A stretch of 10,342 nucleotides of DNA from Candidatus Segatella intestinihominis (GTDB lineage: Bacteria; Bacteroidota; Bacteroidia; Bacteroidales; Bacteroidaceae), in the NCBI GenBank assembly GCA_900548535.1, contig URLG01000088.1, positions 1 to 10,342 of the forward strand, in the 5' to 3' direction. Each line of letters starts with the position of its first letter. Position 1 is the stretch's first letter. Under the pieces are notes generated by a model that worked only from the letters and a program-made list of their open reading frames with translations, had not been told where the DNA came from and ran no database searches. Of the stretch, positions 1 to 8,100 are shown piece after piece. Both the position numbers and the translations under genes were made by a program.

Positions 1-100
1 TGTTGAAGTTGAAAGCAGGAACGGCCCAACCGCCCTTGATAGCTCTTGCGAACATTTCCTTAGTGTTCACAAGACCGATTTTCTTGTAATCTACTGCCAT
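1..100 (-). CDS. fba: Class II fructose-1,6-bisphosphate aldolase, N-terminal fragment (runs off the left edge)
   Basis: Only the first 33 codons are inside the window. The translation starts MAVDYKKIGLVNTKEMFA and continues into a stretch ending AVPAFNFN, which is the typical N-terminus of class II (zinc-dependent) fructose-bisphosphate aldolases; the AIPAFNFN-type segment is the first beta strand of the barrel in that family. The enzyme interconverts fructose 1,6-bisphosphate with glyceraldehyde 3-phosphate and dihydroxyacetone phosphate in cytoplasmic glycolysis and gluconeogenesis. The ATG whose complement ends at base 100 is chosen because it gives the family N-terminus and follows a well-formed promoter and an A/T-rich leader. 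The zinc ligands and catalytic residues lie outside the window, so the family call rests on the N-terminus alone, and completeness of the gene cannot be judged. Confidence 0.85.
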   Translation of the reverse strand, partial: MAVDYKKIGLVNTKEMFARAIKGGWAVPAFNFN

Positions 101-146
101 AATTCTTTTTAATTTTATTGTTTTAATGAAACATTCTTTTTTCTTA

Positions 147-189
147 CGGTCAGCGCAGCGAACTTATGAGGCTCCATCTGCCCTAACCG
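147..189 (-). promoter_or_regulatory. Inverted repeat forming a hairpin at the 5' end of the aldolase leader
   Basis: On the minus strand, CGGTTAGGGCAG (189 to 178) can pair with CTGCGCTGACCG (158 to 147), giving a 12-position stem with one G-U wobble and one G-G mismatch around a 19-nt loop. The predicted transcription start, a few bases downstream of the -7 box at 194-201, falls at about 187-189. The stem would therefore begin at or next to the first nucleotide of the aldolase mRNA, leaving about 46 nt of A/T-rich unpaired leader before the start codon. A 5'-terminal stem of this kind commonly protects mRNAs of highly expressed genes from decay; that role here is inference. Confidence 0.5.
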
Positions 190-193
190 ACTG

Positions 194-224
194 CAAATTT
201 ACTTTTTTCTTTTGATACCGCAAA
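194..224 (-). promoter_or_regulatory. Bacteroidota-type promoter for the aldolase gene
   Basis: On the minus strand a TTTG (-33 element, bases 224-221) is followed after exactly 19 bp by TAAATTTG (-7 element, bases 201-194). This matches the TTTG / 19-21 bp / TAnnTTTG consensus of the Bacteroidota primary sigma factor. It implies a leader of roughly 85-90 nt before the start codon at base 100. Confidence 0.75.
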
Positions 225-251
225 ATGTATACTTACTTTTTCGTGTCGCAA

Positions 252-274
252 TCGAGTTAAAAAAGTTAATTCGA
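252..274. other. Near-palindrome in the gap between the permease gene and the aldolase promoter
   Basis: TCGAGTTAA (252-260) and TTAATTCGA (266-274) form an inverted repeat of nine positions around a 5-nt spacer, with one G-T pair when read as plus-strand RNA and one A-C mismatch on the minus strand. It sits about 28 bp upstream of the aldolase -33 box and about 58 bp beyond the stop codon of the permease gene. It could be an operator or a weak terminator remnant; there is no T-run after it on the minus strand that would make a good intrinsic terminator. I see nothing else in the rest of the 101-331 gap. Confidence 0.3.
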
Positions 275-331
275 CAATTATTCCACATCTGCGACTTGCT
301 TTTTGCTAAATGCAGATAGCAAATTCAAGCA

Positions 332-1546
332 TTAAGCCTTGCTCTTCATCATGCGATATTCACGCAGTGCATAAGCCAAAACGATGAGAAATCCCACCAA
401 AGGCACCACGAATGGCATCACCACATGCGTGCGGTCGGCTATCATGCCCATCAGCAAGAATCCGCATCCGCCGATAGGCGTCATCATCAAGAGCGAAGAG
501 GCTGTCTTGGTGAGATTGCCCAAGCCCGTGAGGGCAATGGAGAAGATGGTAGGGAACATAATGGCCTCGAACATATAATTGCACAGGAGGGCTATCATGG
601 ACACCTGACCCAGGCACATCAGCACAAGCGAGATGCAACACACACAGCCCACGGCACAGATGAGCAGCATCACGATGGCACTGACCTTGCGCATAATCCA
701 AGAGCCCAGGAATCTGCCCACCATGAAGAACGCCAAGGCGCAAGTAAGCTCCACGGAAGCCGTGCGATCGTCCATCCAGTGCATGCCCGTCACGAAATTG
801 ATGAAGTAGGAATTAATGGAAATCTCTGCCACCTCATAACTGAGCAGGGCAATGAGACCGAACACAAACATCTTGTGATGGGCAAAGAGCTTGCCTATCT
901 TAGAGCCCTCCTCGGCATCTTCCTGTGTCTCCACATGCTGAATCTCGGGCAAGTCAACACGCGAGAACACCAAGGCTATCAGCAACACCAGGATGCCCAA
1001 GATGGTATAAGGAATCACCACATTGCCGCTATCGCCCGAACTGCGGAAGAGGAACTGACCGATGCAGAGTGTGGCAAAGATGCCGCCCAAGCCATTGAAT
1101 GACTGGGACAGATTCAGACGACTGGTAGCCGTCTCCCTGGCGCCCAACTCCGTAACATAAGGATTGGCAGCCGTCTCCAGGAACACCAAGCCACAGCCGA
1201 TGATAAAGAGACAGCCCAGGAAAGCATAAAAGCTGCCTGCCGCCGCTCCCGGAATGAAGAGCAATGAGCCCAAGCCGAAAAGCAGGAGACCGAACACCAC
1301 GCCTCGGCGATAGCCATAGCGATTGATAAAGAAACCTGCCGGTATAGCCATCAGGAAATAGCCCAGATAAGTGGTAACCTGTATCAAGGCTGAATGGGTG
1401 ATGCTGATATGAAGTGCATTCTGGAAGTGCTTGTTGAGCACATCCAGAATGGCACGAGCGAAGCCCCACAAAAAGAAGAGCGACGTTATTAATATAAAAG
1501 GTACTAAATACTTCTTGTCTGTTATACTATGTTCTTTGGTCTGCAT
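332..1546 (-). CDS. Sugar:H+ symporter, MFS superfamily, FHS (FucP-like) family
   Basis: A 404-residue, very hydrophobic protein, the usual length and composition of a 12-helix MFS permease of the inner membrane. The N-terminus has the FHS hallmark FFLWGFA in helix 1 (residues 24-30), then GYFLMAIPAG, the loop motif NRYGYRRG (75-82), and FLETAANPYVTELG from residue 122. Asp35 and Glu124 are 89 residues apart, the same spacing as Asp46 and Glu135 of E. coli FucP, the proton/substrate-coupling pair, and both are kept; the FucP Asn43 position is Ala. The gene follows the GH43 gene by 42 bp with no promoter motif in between, so co-transcription is likely. Family members import fucose, glucose, galactose or other monosaccharides. 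From the GH43 partner I infer a pentose such as arabinose or xylose, but the substrate cannot be read from the sequence. Confidence 0.88.
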   Translation of the reverse strand: MQTKEHSITDKKYLVPFILITSLFFLWGFARAILDVLNKHFQNALHISITHSALIQVTTYLGYFLMAIPAGFFINRYGYRRGVVFGLLLFGLGSLLFIPGAAAGSFYAFLGCLFIIGCGLVFLETAANPYVTELGARETATSRLNLSQSFNGLGGIFATLCIGQFLFRSSGDSGNVVIPYTILGILVLLIALVFSRVDLPEIQHVETQEDAEEGSKIGKLFAHHKMFVFGLIALLSYEVAEISINSYFINFVTGMHWMDDRTASVELTCALAFFMVGRFLGSWIMRKVSAIVMLLICAVGCVCCISLVLMCLGQVSMIALLCNYMFEAIMFPTIFSIALTGLGNLTKTASSLLMMTPIGGCGFLLMGMIADRTHVVMPFVVPLVGFLIVLAYALREYRMMKSKA

Positions 1547-1588
1547 TTATGTTTGTTTTATAACTCTATATTTTTAAGCGTACAGTTT

Positions 1589-3148
1589 TTATTCATTATA
1601 ATGGAAATAGGTGAAGTCGGCACTGCCCGACTTAGGCTTGCCCTCGGCAAACATGCCCAACGTTACGCCCGTGAATCCACCTGCCACCTCTGTACTCATC
1701 AGACTGCAATTGACGGCAGCCAGCTCATGGAAGGACTTGCCATCCAGCGAATAGTCGAAGAAATACATCTCCCCATTGCTGCGGATGCGGAGTTTCACGG
1801 CACCCTTGCGCAGGCGAGGCACGCTCTTCACCACATAGTCTATGCTCTTGAGCTTGCAGCGCAAAGCCACTTGCTTGCTGGAGACGAAGAAGTCGAGATG
1901 ACCGTCATTGATCTGATAAACGGAAAGTCCTGCCTCCACATTACCCTTGGTTTCCACCTCGGTCTCCAAGGTCATACGGGCACTCTCCTGTCGGCGTCCC
2001 ACGAAGGTTGGCTGATTGTTCTCTGTCAATGTGCCGTGAGGATAGAGGCGCACAAAGAACTTTTCTTCTGCCGCCATCGTATCATTACGAAGATAATTGC
2101 TCTCTATCGGATTCTGCAACTGCACCCATTCATAAGAGCCAGTGGTTGGCGCATCATCCTTGTCGGCATCCAAATGCTTCTCCAACGCCACGGCTGGCAA
2201 AGTATTCGCCTTGACCAAGGTATCGATAGGCATTCCGCCATTCACCACAGGCCATTCGCCTTCCTTCCACTCCACTGGAGCGAGATAAGTTTCACGACCC
2301 AAGTGATGATAAGAGCCGCCATAATTACGATAAGCCAGGAATATCATCCACCAGGAGCCATTAGGAGCCTGGACCAAGTCGCCATGGCCCGTGCCCTGTA
2401 TCTGTATGCCCTGTCCCAAGCGGCTACAGTTGGTCAGGATAGGGTTATGAGGATTGCTCTCGTATGGTCCCACTATGTTCTTGCTTCGGGCGATGGTGAG
2501 TCGGTGAGCCAACTCCGTGCCGCCCTCGGAGATGAGGAGGTAATAATATCCATTCTTCTTATAGATATGTGGACCTTCTGGATAGCGTCCGCCATCACCC
2601 TGCCACAACTTCTTGCTCTCGGTGAGTTGCTCACCCGTCTTAGGGTCTATCTCGCAAAGCCAGATGGCATCGCCAGGATTGCTCACCATATAGCACTTGC
2701 CATTCTCAAAATAGAGAGATGGGTCGATGCCTTGCTGCTTGAGCCAGATGGGCTCGCTCCAAGGACCGGCAGGATTGGTGGCTGTAACCATAAAGTTGCC
2801 GCCATTGCCCACATTGGTGGTTATCATATAATAGGTACCCTCGTGATAACGGATGGTTGGCGCATAGATGCCCAGCCACGAGCTGGCACCCTTGAGCGGT
2901 AGCTGGCTCTCACGATTGAGCACATTGCCAATCTGCTGCCAGTGCACCAAGTCCTTGCTCTGAAAGACAGGCACACCAGGAAAATACTGGAATGATGAAT
3001 TGACAAGATAGAAGGTATCGCCCACCCTGCACACGGAAGGGTCGGGATGATAACCAGGAATCACTGGGTTACGATACTCTTGAGCCGACAGGGGCATGAT
3101 GCTCCACATCAGCAGCCACAAAAGGGCAAACAGGTTCAGTTTCTTCAT
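1589..3148 (-). CDS. Secreted glycoside hydrolase family 43 (beta-xylosidase / alpha-L-arabinofuranosidase type)
   Basis: A 519-residue protein from the start used here. Residues 1-22 are a signal peptide (MKK, hydrophobic core, PLSA just before Q23), so it acts in the periplasm or outside the cell. Residues 24 to about 310 are the five-bladed GH43 propeller: HPDPS gives catalytic base Asp36, GIDPSLYF gives the pKa-modulating Asp142, YPEGPH gives the acid Glu191, and GTGHGD gives the metal-site His255. The whole triad is present. The remaining ~200 residues resemble the concanavalin-like C-terminal domain of GH43 xylosidases (RIRSNGEMYFFDYSLDGKSF, then ADFTYFHY at the end). An in-frame ATG 13 codons upstream (3187) is rejected because it lies upstream of the -7 box and spoils the signal peptide. 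The permease gene follows at 42 bp. Family members release xylose or arabinose from arabinoxylan or arabinan; the exact substrate and subfamily are not resolved. Confidence 0.9.
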   Translation of the reverse strand: MKKLNLFALLWLLMWSIMPLSAQEYRNPVIPGYHPDPSVCRVGDTFYLVNSSFQYFPGVPVFQSKDLVHWQQIGNVLNRESQLPLKGASSWLGIYAPTIRYHEGTYYMITTNVGNGGNFMVTATNPAGPWSEPIWLKQQGIDPSLYFENGKCYMVSNPGDAIWLCEIDPKTGEQLTESKKLWQGDGGRYPEGPHIYKKNGYYYLLISEGGTELAHRLTIARSKNIVGPYESNPHNPILTNCSRLGQGIQIQGTGHGDLVQAPNGSWWMIFLAYRNYGGSYHHLGRETYLAPVEWKEGEWPVVNGGMPIDTLVKANTLPAVALEKHLDADKDDAPTTGSYEWVQLQNPIESNYLRNDTMAAEEKFFVRLYPHGTLTENNQPTFVGRRQESARMTLETEVETKGNVEAGLSVYQINDGHLDFFVSSKQVALRCKLKSIDYVVKSVPRLRKGAVKLRIRSNGEMYFFDYSLDGKSFHELAAVNCSLMSTEVAGGFTGVTLGMFAEGKPKSGSADFTYFHYNE

Positions 3149-3173
3149 AAGGCTTATTATGTTAATGTTGCGA

Positions 3174-3205
3174 CAAAGGTAAGACAATTATTCGAGATAG
3201 CCAAA
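3174..3205 (-). promoter_or_regulatory. Bacteroidota-type promoter for the GH43-permease operon
   Basis: On the minus strand TTTG (3205-3202) is followed after 20 bp by TACCTTTG (3181-3174), a good match to the Bacteroidota consensus. The -33 box lies only 2 bp past the stop codon of the MutS-like gene. The predicted start site near 3167 gives a short leader of about 20 nt and fixes the GH43 start codon at 3148. No hairpin terminator is visible between the two genes, so some read-through from upstream is possible. Confidence 0.65.
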
Positions 3206-3207
3206 AA

Positions 3208-5100
3208 TTATGGCAAGAATTTGCCAATAAGATGCTTCAGGAGGAAGGTGGCATTCTGATTTTTAGCCACTCCCGGCTGAATCTTATAGGTATAAGTGAC
3301 ATCTGTGCCTAGTTCTATCTCGAAACAATAATTGTGGAAACATGATTTTTGCTCCGAAATTTTGGAGAGTTCCAGATCGTGTGTGGCAATAATGCCGCTC
3401 ACTGGGAGTTGGGCGATGGATTCCAAGAAGAGACGCGACCCATTGAGCTTGTCCACGGAATTGGTGCCCTTCAATATCTCATCAAGAATGATGAGCGTGC
3501 GGCAGGACTTATCCTGGCAGAACTGCAACAGCTGCTCCAGGCGCAGCAGTTCGGCATTGAAGTAAGAGATGCCATGCGTCAGGTCATCGGATGTGCGCAT
3601 ACTGGAGAATAGACGGAAGCGAGAAACCTTCAGCGAATCGGCAAAGACTGGCATGCCAGCCATCGCCAGGATATAGTTGACCCCAAGCGAACGGAGGAAT
3701 GTACTCTTGCCCGCCATATTGGCTCCCGTGATGATATAATAGTTGCCATCCTTGATGCTGAAATCATTCTTCACAGCTTTCACTCCCAGAAACGGATGAT
3801 ATAGATTCTTTGACTCAAAGACTATAGGCATTGAATATTTCTGTGCTTCATGAAAGGTGTGAGTGTCATGGGAGGTATGAACCCCATGAGTGTCATGAGT
3901 GTCAAGTGTCATTGTGTCATTAAGGATTTCTGCATCCGTAGCCTCTGGGTGATTATAACGGAAATCGGCCATGCTCACCATGGCGTCCATCTCGCTCACA
4001 ATGTCCATCCACTCCTCCATCTTAACCATATAAGTATTCTTCCATTTCAGGAACTGACGAATGAGGAAAAAGTCGCTCAGCATGAAGGAATCGGTAAAGA
4101 ACAAGCCCAGAAAATTACCGCGGCGGTCATACCCCTTCAAGATTTTCTCCAACTGGGCGAAGGAAGGCAAGGCATCCGCCAACTTCGCTTGCATCTCCCG
4201 CCCCATCTCGCACTGGAAATTACGACGAGCTATCAGCTGAAGAATCTGGGAATAAGCCATGAGCTGATGACGAAGCTTTCCGCCGCTATTATCTATCTTA
4301 TCCAACGTAGCCTTGCAAACAGAAAACACAACAACAAACTGCACCATCACCCAAGACAAAGCTACATTGGCAGATACCACACCCAAAACTGCCAGAAGCA
4401 CTGAGGCACATACACCTATTATTAATAGGACGCCCAAAGCTAGCGAAAGCGAAGAGCCAAACCATGCTGGCACTTGCATCGTGGCCACTCTTCGCATAGC
4501 ATCTGCCACAGCTGAGGAATTGATCTTTTTCTGGTTCTTCTCCCCAAGAGCCAAGAACTCCATTCGCCAATCGAAAGCCGCAGCAGCCAGTTCTCGCTGC
4601 AAATCTCTTCTTCGCTCTATCTCTTCCTTAGCCAGGGGAGAGACATGGGAAAGATGGGCAGCAAGCGCATATGAACCGCCCGTAGTGATGGTGCGGCAGA
4701 TGCGATGAAACAAGGAATCCCGCCCAAAGACATCCAAGTCGAAAGCGTATGGGTGCTTGGGATCTTGATACTGGGCTCCCTGTTCAAAAGGAGAAAAATC
4801 ACCCTCTAGTGCCTTGAGCTCATCTTGGCAAACCTTGAGGAGAGAAGAGAGATGCTCTATCCGCTCTTTGTTCTTGTCATCGAGATGGCGCACATTGAAG
4901 TAAGCTAGCAAAGCCAAAGCTGCACCCCATAGCCACCTGCCAACATCTCCATCTAAAGCAAAATAACAAACGATGCAGACCAACATGCCGCCAAAGAGCA
5001 ACAACTCTCCAGCCACAAAGCCACTATTCTTACGCTTCAAGGTTGCAACCTCGGCGGAATAGTGGTCCACATATTGTTGATAATGTTCTTTTAATTCCAT
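3208..5100 (-). CDS. Membrane-anchored MutS-like ATPase (no mismatch-recognition domain)
   Basis: A 630-residue protein. The C-terminal third is a full MutS-type ABC ATPase: Walker A GANMAGKST (459-467), Walker B ending LIILDE (Asp540, Glu541) and the switch histidine in IATHDLE (His574). Upstream, FGRDSLFHRICRTITTGG (125-142) followed by ERRRDLQREL resembles MutS domain III (the lever). The mismatch-reading domain I with its Phe-x-Glu motif is absent. Instead there are two predicted membrane helices at about 29-49 and 53-70 and two more at about 216-240 and 241-262, so the ATPase is probably tethered to the inner membrane. Residues 402-417 carry a His-every-third-residue repeat. The ATG at 5100 is preferred to a GTG six codons upstream (5118). 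It follows the PEP-synthase-like gene by 37 bp without a convincing promoter. A role in classical mismatch repair is unlikely; the real function is unknown. Confidence 0.82.
   Translation of the reverse strand: MELKEHYQQYVDHYSAEVATLKRKNSGFVAGELLLFGGMLVCIVCYFALDGDVGRWLWGAALALLAYFNVRHLDDKNKERIEHLSSLLKVCQDELKALEGDFSPFEQGAQYQDPKHPYAFDLDVFGRDSLFHRICRTITTGGSYALAAHLSHVSPLAKEEIERRRDLQRELAAAAFDWRMEFLALGEKNQKKINSSAVADAMRRVATMQVPAWFGSSLSLALGVLLIIGVCASVLLAVLGVVSANVALSWVMVQFVVVFSVCKATLDKIDNSGGKLRHQLMAYSQILQLIARRNFQCEMGREMQAKLADALPSFAQLEKILKGYDRRGNFLGLFFTDSFMLSDFFLIRQFLKWKNTYMVKMEEWMDIVSEMDAMVSMADFRYNHPEATDAEILNDTMTLDTHDTHGVHTSHDTHTFHEAQKYSMPIVFESKNLYHPFLGVKAVKNDFSIKDGNYYIITGANMAGKSTFLRSLGVNYILAMAGMPVFADSLKVSRFRLFSSMRTSDDLTHGISYFNAELLRLEQLLQFCQDKSCRTLIILDEILKGTNSVDKLNGSRLFLESIAQLPVSGIIATHDLELSKISEQKSCFHNYCFEIELGTDVTYTYKIQPGVAKNQNATFLLKHLIGKFLP
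3850..3903 (-). repeat. Six degenerate 9-bp units encoding an (xxH)6 histidine repeat inside the MutS-like gene
   Basis: Read on the minus strand from 3903 to 3850 the units are GACACTCAT, GACACTCAT, GGGGTTCAT, ACCTCCCAT, GACACTCAC and ACCTTTCAT. They encode DTH, DTH, GVH, TSH, DTH, TFH (residues 400-417), so a histidine falls on every third residue from 402 to 417. The first two units are identical; the others have drifted, yet the His codon is kept in all six, once as the synonymous CAC. The stretch lies in a linker just ahead of the ATPase domain. Confidence 0.8.
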
Positions 5101-5137
5101 ATTCTTATAAAATTTCACACCCTAAAAGTATATTATA

Positions 5138-8100
5138 TTACTTTGGAAACAACACTGCACCCTCCTGCTTCTTTCCATCCATTAGGATGCGCAAAGGATG
5201 CGCAAAGCGGACATGGCGCACAAACTTCGTCTCCTCTATCGCAGGCATGGCATCCAACATCTCCTTGTTAACGAATCCACCGTTCTCCACATTGGTATCT
5301 ATCGTGAAATAGCCCACTCCGAATGAGGTGAGATTCTGGAAGAAATGGGTGCCCTGGCTTGGATCGATGTTGTAGTTCTTCAATGCCACTTCCACGATGA
5401 CACGAGCAGCACTGATGTGCGGCCACTTCACAGGTACACCTAGATAATGGTCGCTAGAGCCCCAACGACCAGGACCTATCAAGACATAATTCTTGTTCTC
5501 GGCTAGGAACTTCCGGTTGATGCGTTCGATGTCATCTGCCACATAGTAGTTGTTCATCGCTGAGAAGTTGTCGTCATATTTCACATAGACCACATCCACC
5601 ACATCCTCGCTGATACCATGTCCCAAGGAATTATGAGAACGCAGCAAGCAGTCGGCATCTGGTATCGCCTTGACATCCTCATCCAGCATCTCCTTGGCAT
5701 CCACGATAGGGCGAATCTGAAGCAGATAGAAATCACATGTCTTATCGGCATTGATATTGCAAGCAAACTCTATCTCCACAGGACGACGCATCGCCTCGGA
5801 ACCAAACTTCATCGACATCTGTAGAATCTCAGGCAATGGTATCACACCATGCTGGAGCACTCCAGAGAAGGTTATCACCTTGCGTCCCGATTCATACACG
5901 CCATCATTGAGCACCTGATCATAAGGATCGAAAGTAGAGGCGATATAGTTGAGCGACTGGTCCTCCACGGCATCCTTCACCTTCATCTTGAGGATATTGA
6001 AGCCATCATCCACCTTGAAGTCCTCGCCCACATGCTTCATATCGAGGGCATAGAACTGGGTCTGCGTCTCGCTCAAAGCCTTTTCCAGCTCTGATGTCTG
6101 GAGCACCTGGGTAGGATGACAAGGGCACACGCGCAGGGTTTGTCCACCATCCACGATATACTTGCCCAGTCCGAGCGCCAAGCTGGCAATGCCCTCCTCC
6201 GCCGTCTCATCTCCTATCGGATAATAGTTGAGCGAGCGGAGCACACCACTCATGTTGGGATAAAATCTGTCGCCATAATCCTTGCCCACCACCTGCTGCA
6301 AGATGACCGCCATCTTCTCTTGGTCGATGACATTGCTGGTAGCTGTCATGTAAGCCTTGGAATCTCGGTAGAACACCGAGGCATACACACCCTTGATGGC
6401 ACATGCCAACATCTGCAACATCTGATATTTATCCTCCAGATAAGGTATCATATAGGTGGAATAGATACCTGCGAATGGCTGATAGTGGGCATCCTCCAAG
6501 AGCGAGCTGGAACGGACGGCGATAGGACTCTTCGTTGCCTCAAAGAAGGTGAAGAAGTCGGCTATCAACGAGTCGGACATCTGGGCATGCAAGAAATGCT
6601 TCAATATCTCCTCATCACTGGCATCGCTCAAGGCTATCGGATAAAGATTGTTGGTCTCCATGAATTCATCAAAGATATCCGTACAGAGCACCACGGTCTT
6701 TGGTATCTGAACGGTGGCATTCTCATACTGATTGAACTCAGGATGGCGCTTGATGACATGATCTAGGAAAGCCAAGCCTCTACCCTTTCCGCCCAAGGAG
6801 CCTTCACCGATACGGGCAAAGTGGGCGTACTTATCAAACTTCATGCGGTCGAAGACGGCAACGATACCCAGGTTCTTCATATGGCGATACTGCACGATGG
6901 CATCAAAGATAATCTGGCGATGGGCATCCACATCTTGCAACTTCTGCCAAGTCACATTCTTCAAGAACGCAGAAACCGGGAAGATGGCACGAGCGCAAAG
7001 CCAGCGACTCATGTGATTGCGGCTGATATGATAGAGCATGGAGTCGTTAGGGATATTGAAGATATTATCCTGCAACTCCTTCAAACTACGAATGCGCATA
7101 ATCTCCTCATGGGTCTTAGGATCTCGGAAGATGAAATCGCCGAAGCCCATGTGCTCCTCCATCAAATGACGGAGATCCACACTCATTTTCTTAGAGTTCT
7201 TATCCACAAATCGAAATCCCTCAGCCTCTGCCTTGGCACGGTTTTCACTCTCGGAGCTCTCCAGTATCAACGGAACAAAAGGATCGTTCTGGCGGATATA
7301 CCTGAAGAGTTTGAGGCCTGCCTCCGGATCCTTCTCCCTGCCAAAGGTATCTGTACGATACTTAGGCTTGGCATCCACATCAACTTCATTGCCGAAAGCC
7401 TTGGCTGCATTCTTAAGAGGGAAACGGGCATCACTAATCACACCAAGGGTATTGCCTGAATACTTTTGATACAACTTCAAGGCTTCCTCATAGGTGCGAG
7501 CTAACACCACCTTAGGGCGACCACGCATACGCATGGTTGCTGCATGACGATTCAAGGCTTCCTTGGAGAAATTCTTGCTCTGCTCCAGGATGAAGTTGTA
7601 GAGATTAGGCAAGATGGAACTATAGAATCGGATGGAATCCTCTACCAAAAGAATCATCTGCACACCCGCCTCATGAATGTCATGTTCCAAGTTCATCTTG
7701 TCCTCTATCAACTTGATGATGGAAAGAATCAGGTTGGTATTGCCCAACCAGCAGAAAACATAATCGAAGATGCTCAAGTCCTCATTCTCCATACGCTTGG
7801 TGATGCCATGGGAGAAAGGAGTAAGCACGACGCAATGGATATTAGGAAACTTGCCCTTGATGTCACGAGCCACATCAAAGGCATCATTGTCTGCATTACC
7901 TGGCATGCAAATCACGAGGTCTATGACTGTGGATTGCAGAACTTCAGCTGCTTCTTCCGTAGTAGAGACCTGCGTAAAAGTTGGAGGGTAACGAAGTCCC
8001 AACTCCATATATTCATTGTATATCTTCTCCTCGATACGTCCATCATCCTCTAGCATGAACGCATCATAAGGGTTGGCCACGATCAGCACATTATAGATAC

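Noticed and set aside
287..317. ATCTGC...GCAGAT inverted repeat behind the permease gene as a terminator
   Set aside because: Only six base pairs with a 19-nt loop and no T-run after it on the minus strand; too weak to call.
425..1102. Plus-strand open frame of 225 codons antisense to the permease gene
   Set aside because: Hydrophilic His/Glu/Gln-rich translation typical of the complement of a membrane-protein gene; the minus strand has the FHS family motifs.
1529..2902. Plus-strand open frame of 457 codons antisense to the GH43 gene
   Set aside because: It mirrors the codon structure of the GH43 gene, its translation is rich in His, Leu and Ile without family motifs, and the minus strand carries a signal peptide and the full GH43 catalytic triad.
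3149..3187. Longer N-terminus of the GH43 protein from the ATG at 3187
   Set aside because: That codon is upstream of the -7 promoter box, so it would not be in the mRNA, and the extension precedes an otherwise perfect signal peptide.
3208..5100. Classical mismatch repair MutS
   Set aside because: The protein lacks the mismatch-recognition domain, is about 630 residues rather than about 850, and has predicted membrane helices.
5101..5118. GTG start of the MutS-like gene six codons upstream of the chosen ATG
   Set aside because: Both are possible; ATG is preferred in the absence of a Shine-Dalgarno signal in front of the GTG, and the extra six residues do not resemble a domain or signal.
6116..7459. 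Plus-strand open frames of 216 and 212 codons antisense to the PEP-synthase-like gene
   Set aside because: They lie fully inside a gene whose minus-strand translation has clear ATP-grasp and receiver motifs; they show no promoter, signal or family motif of their own.
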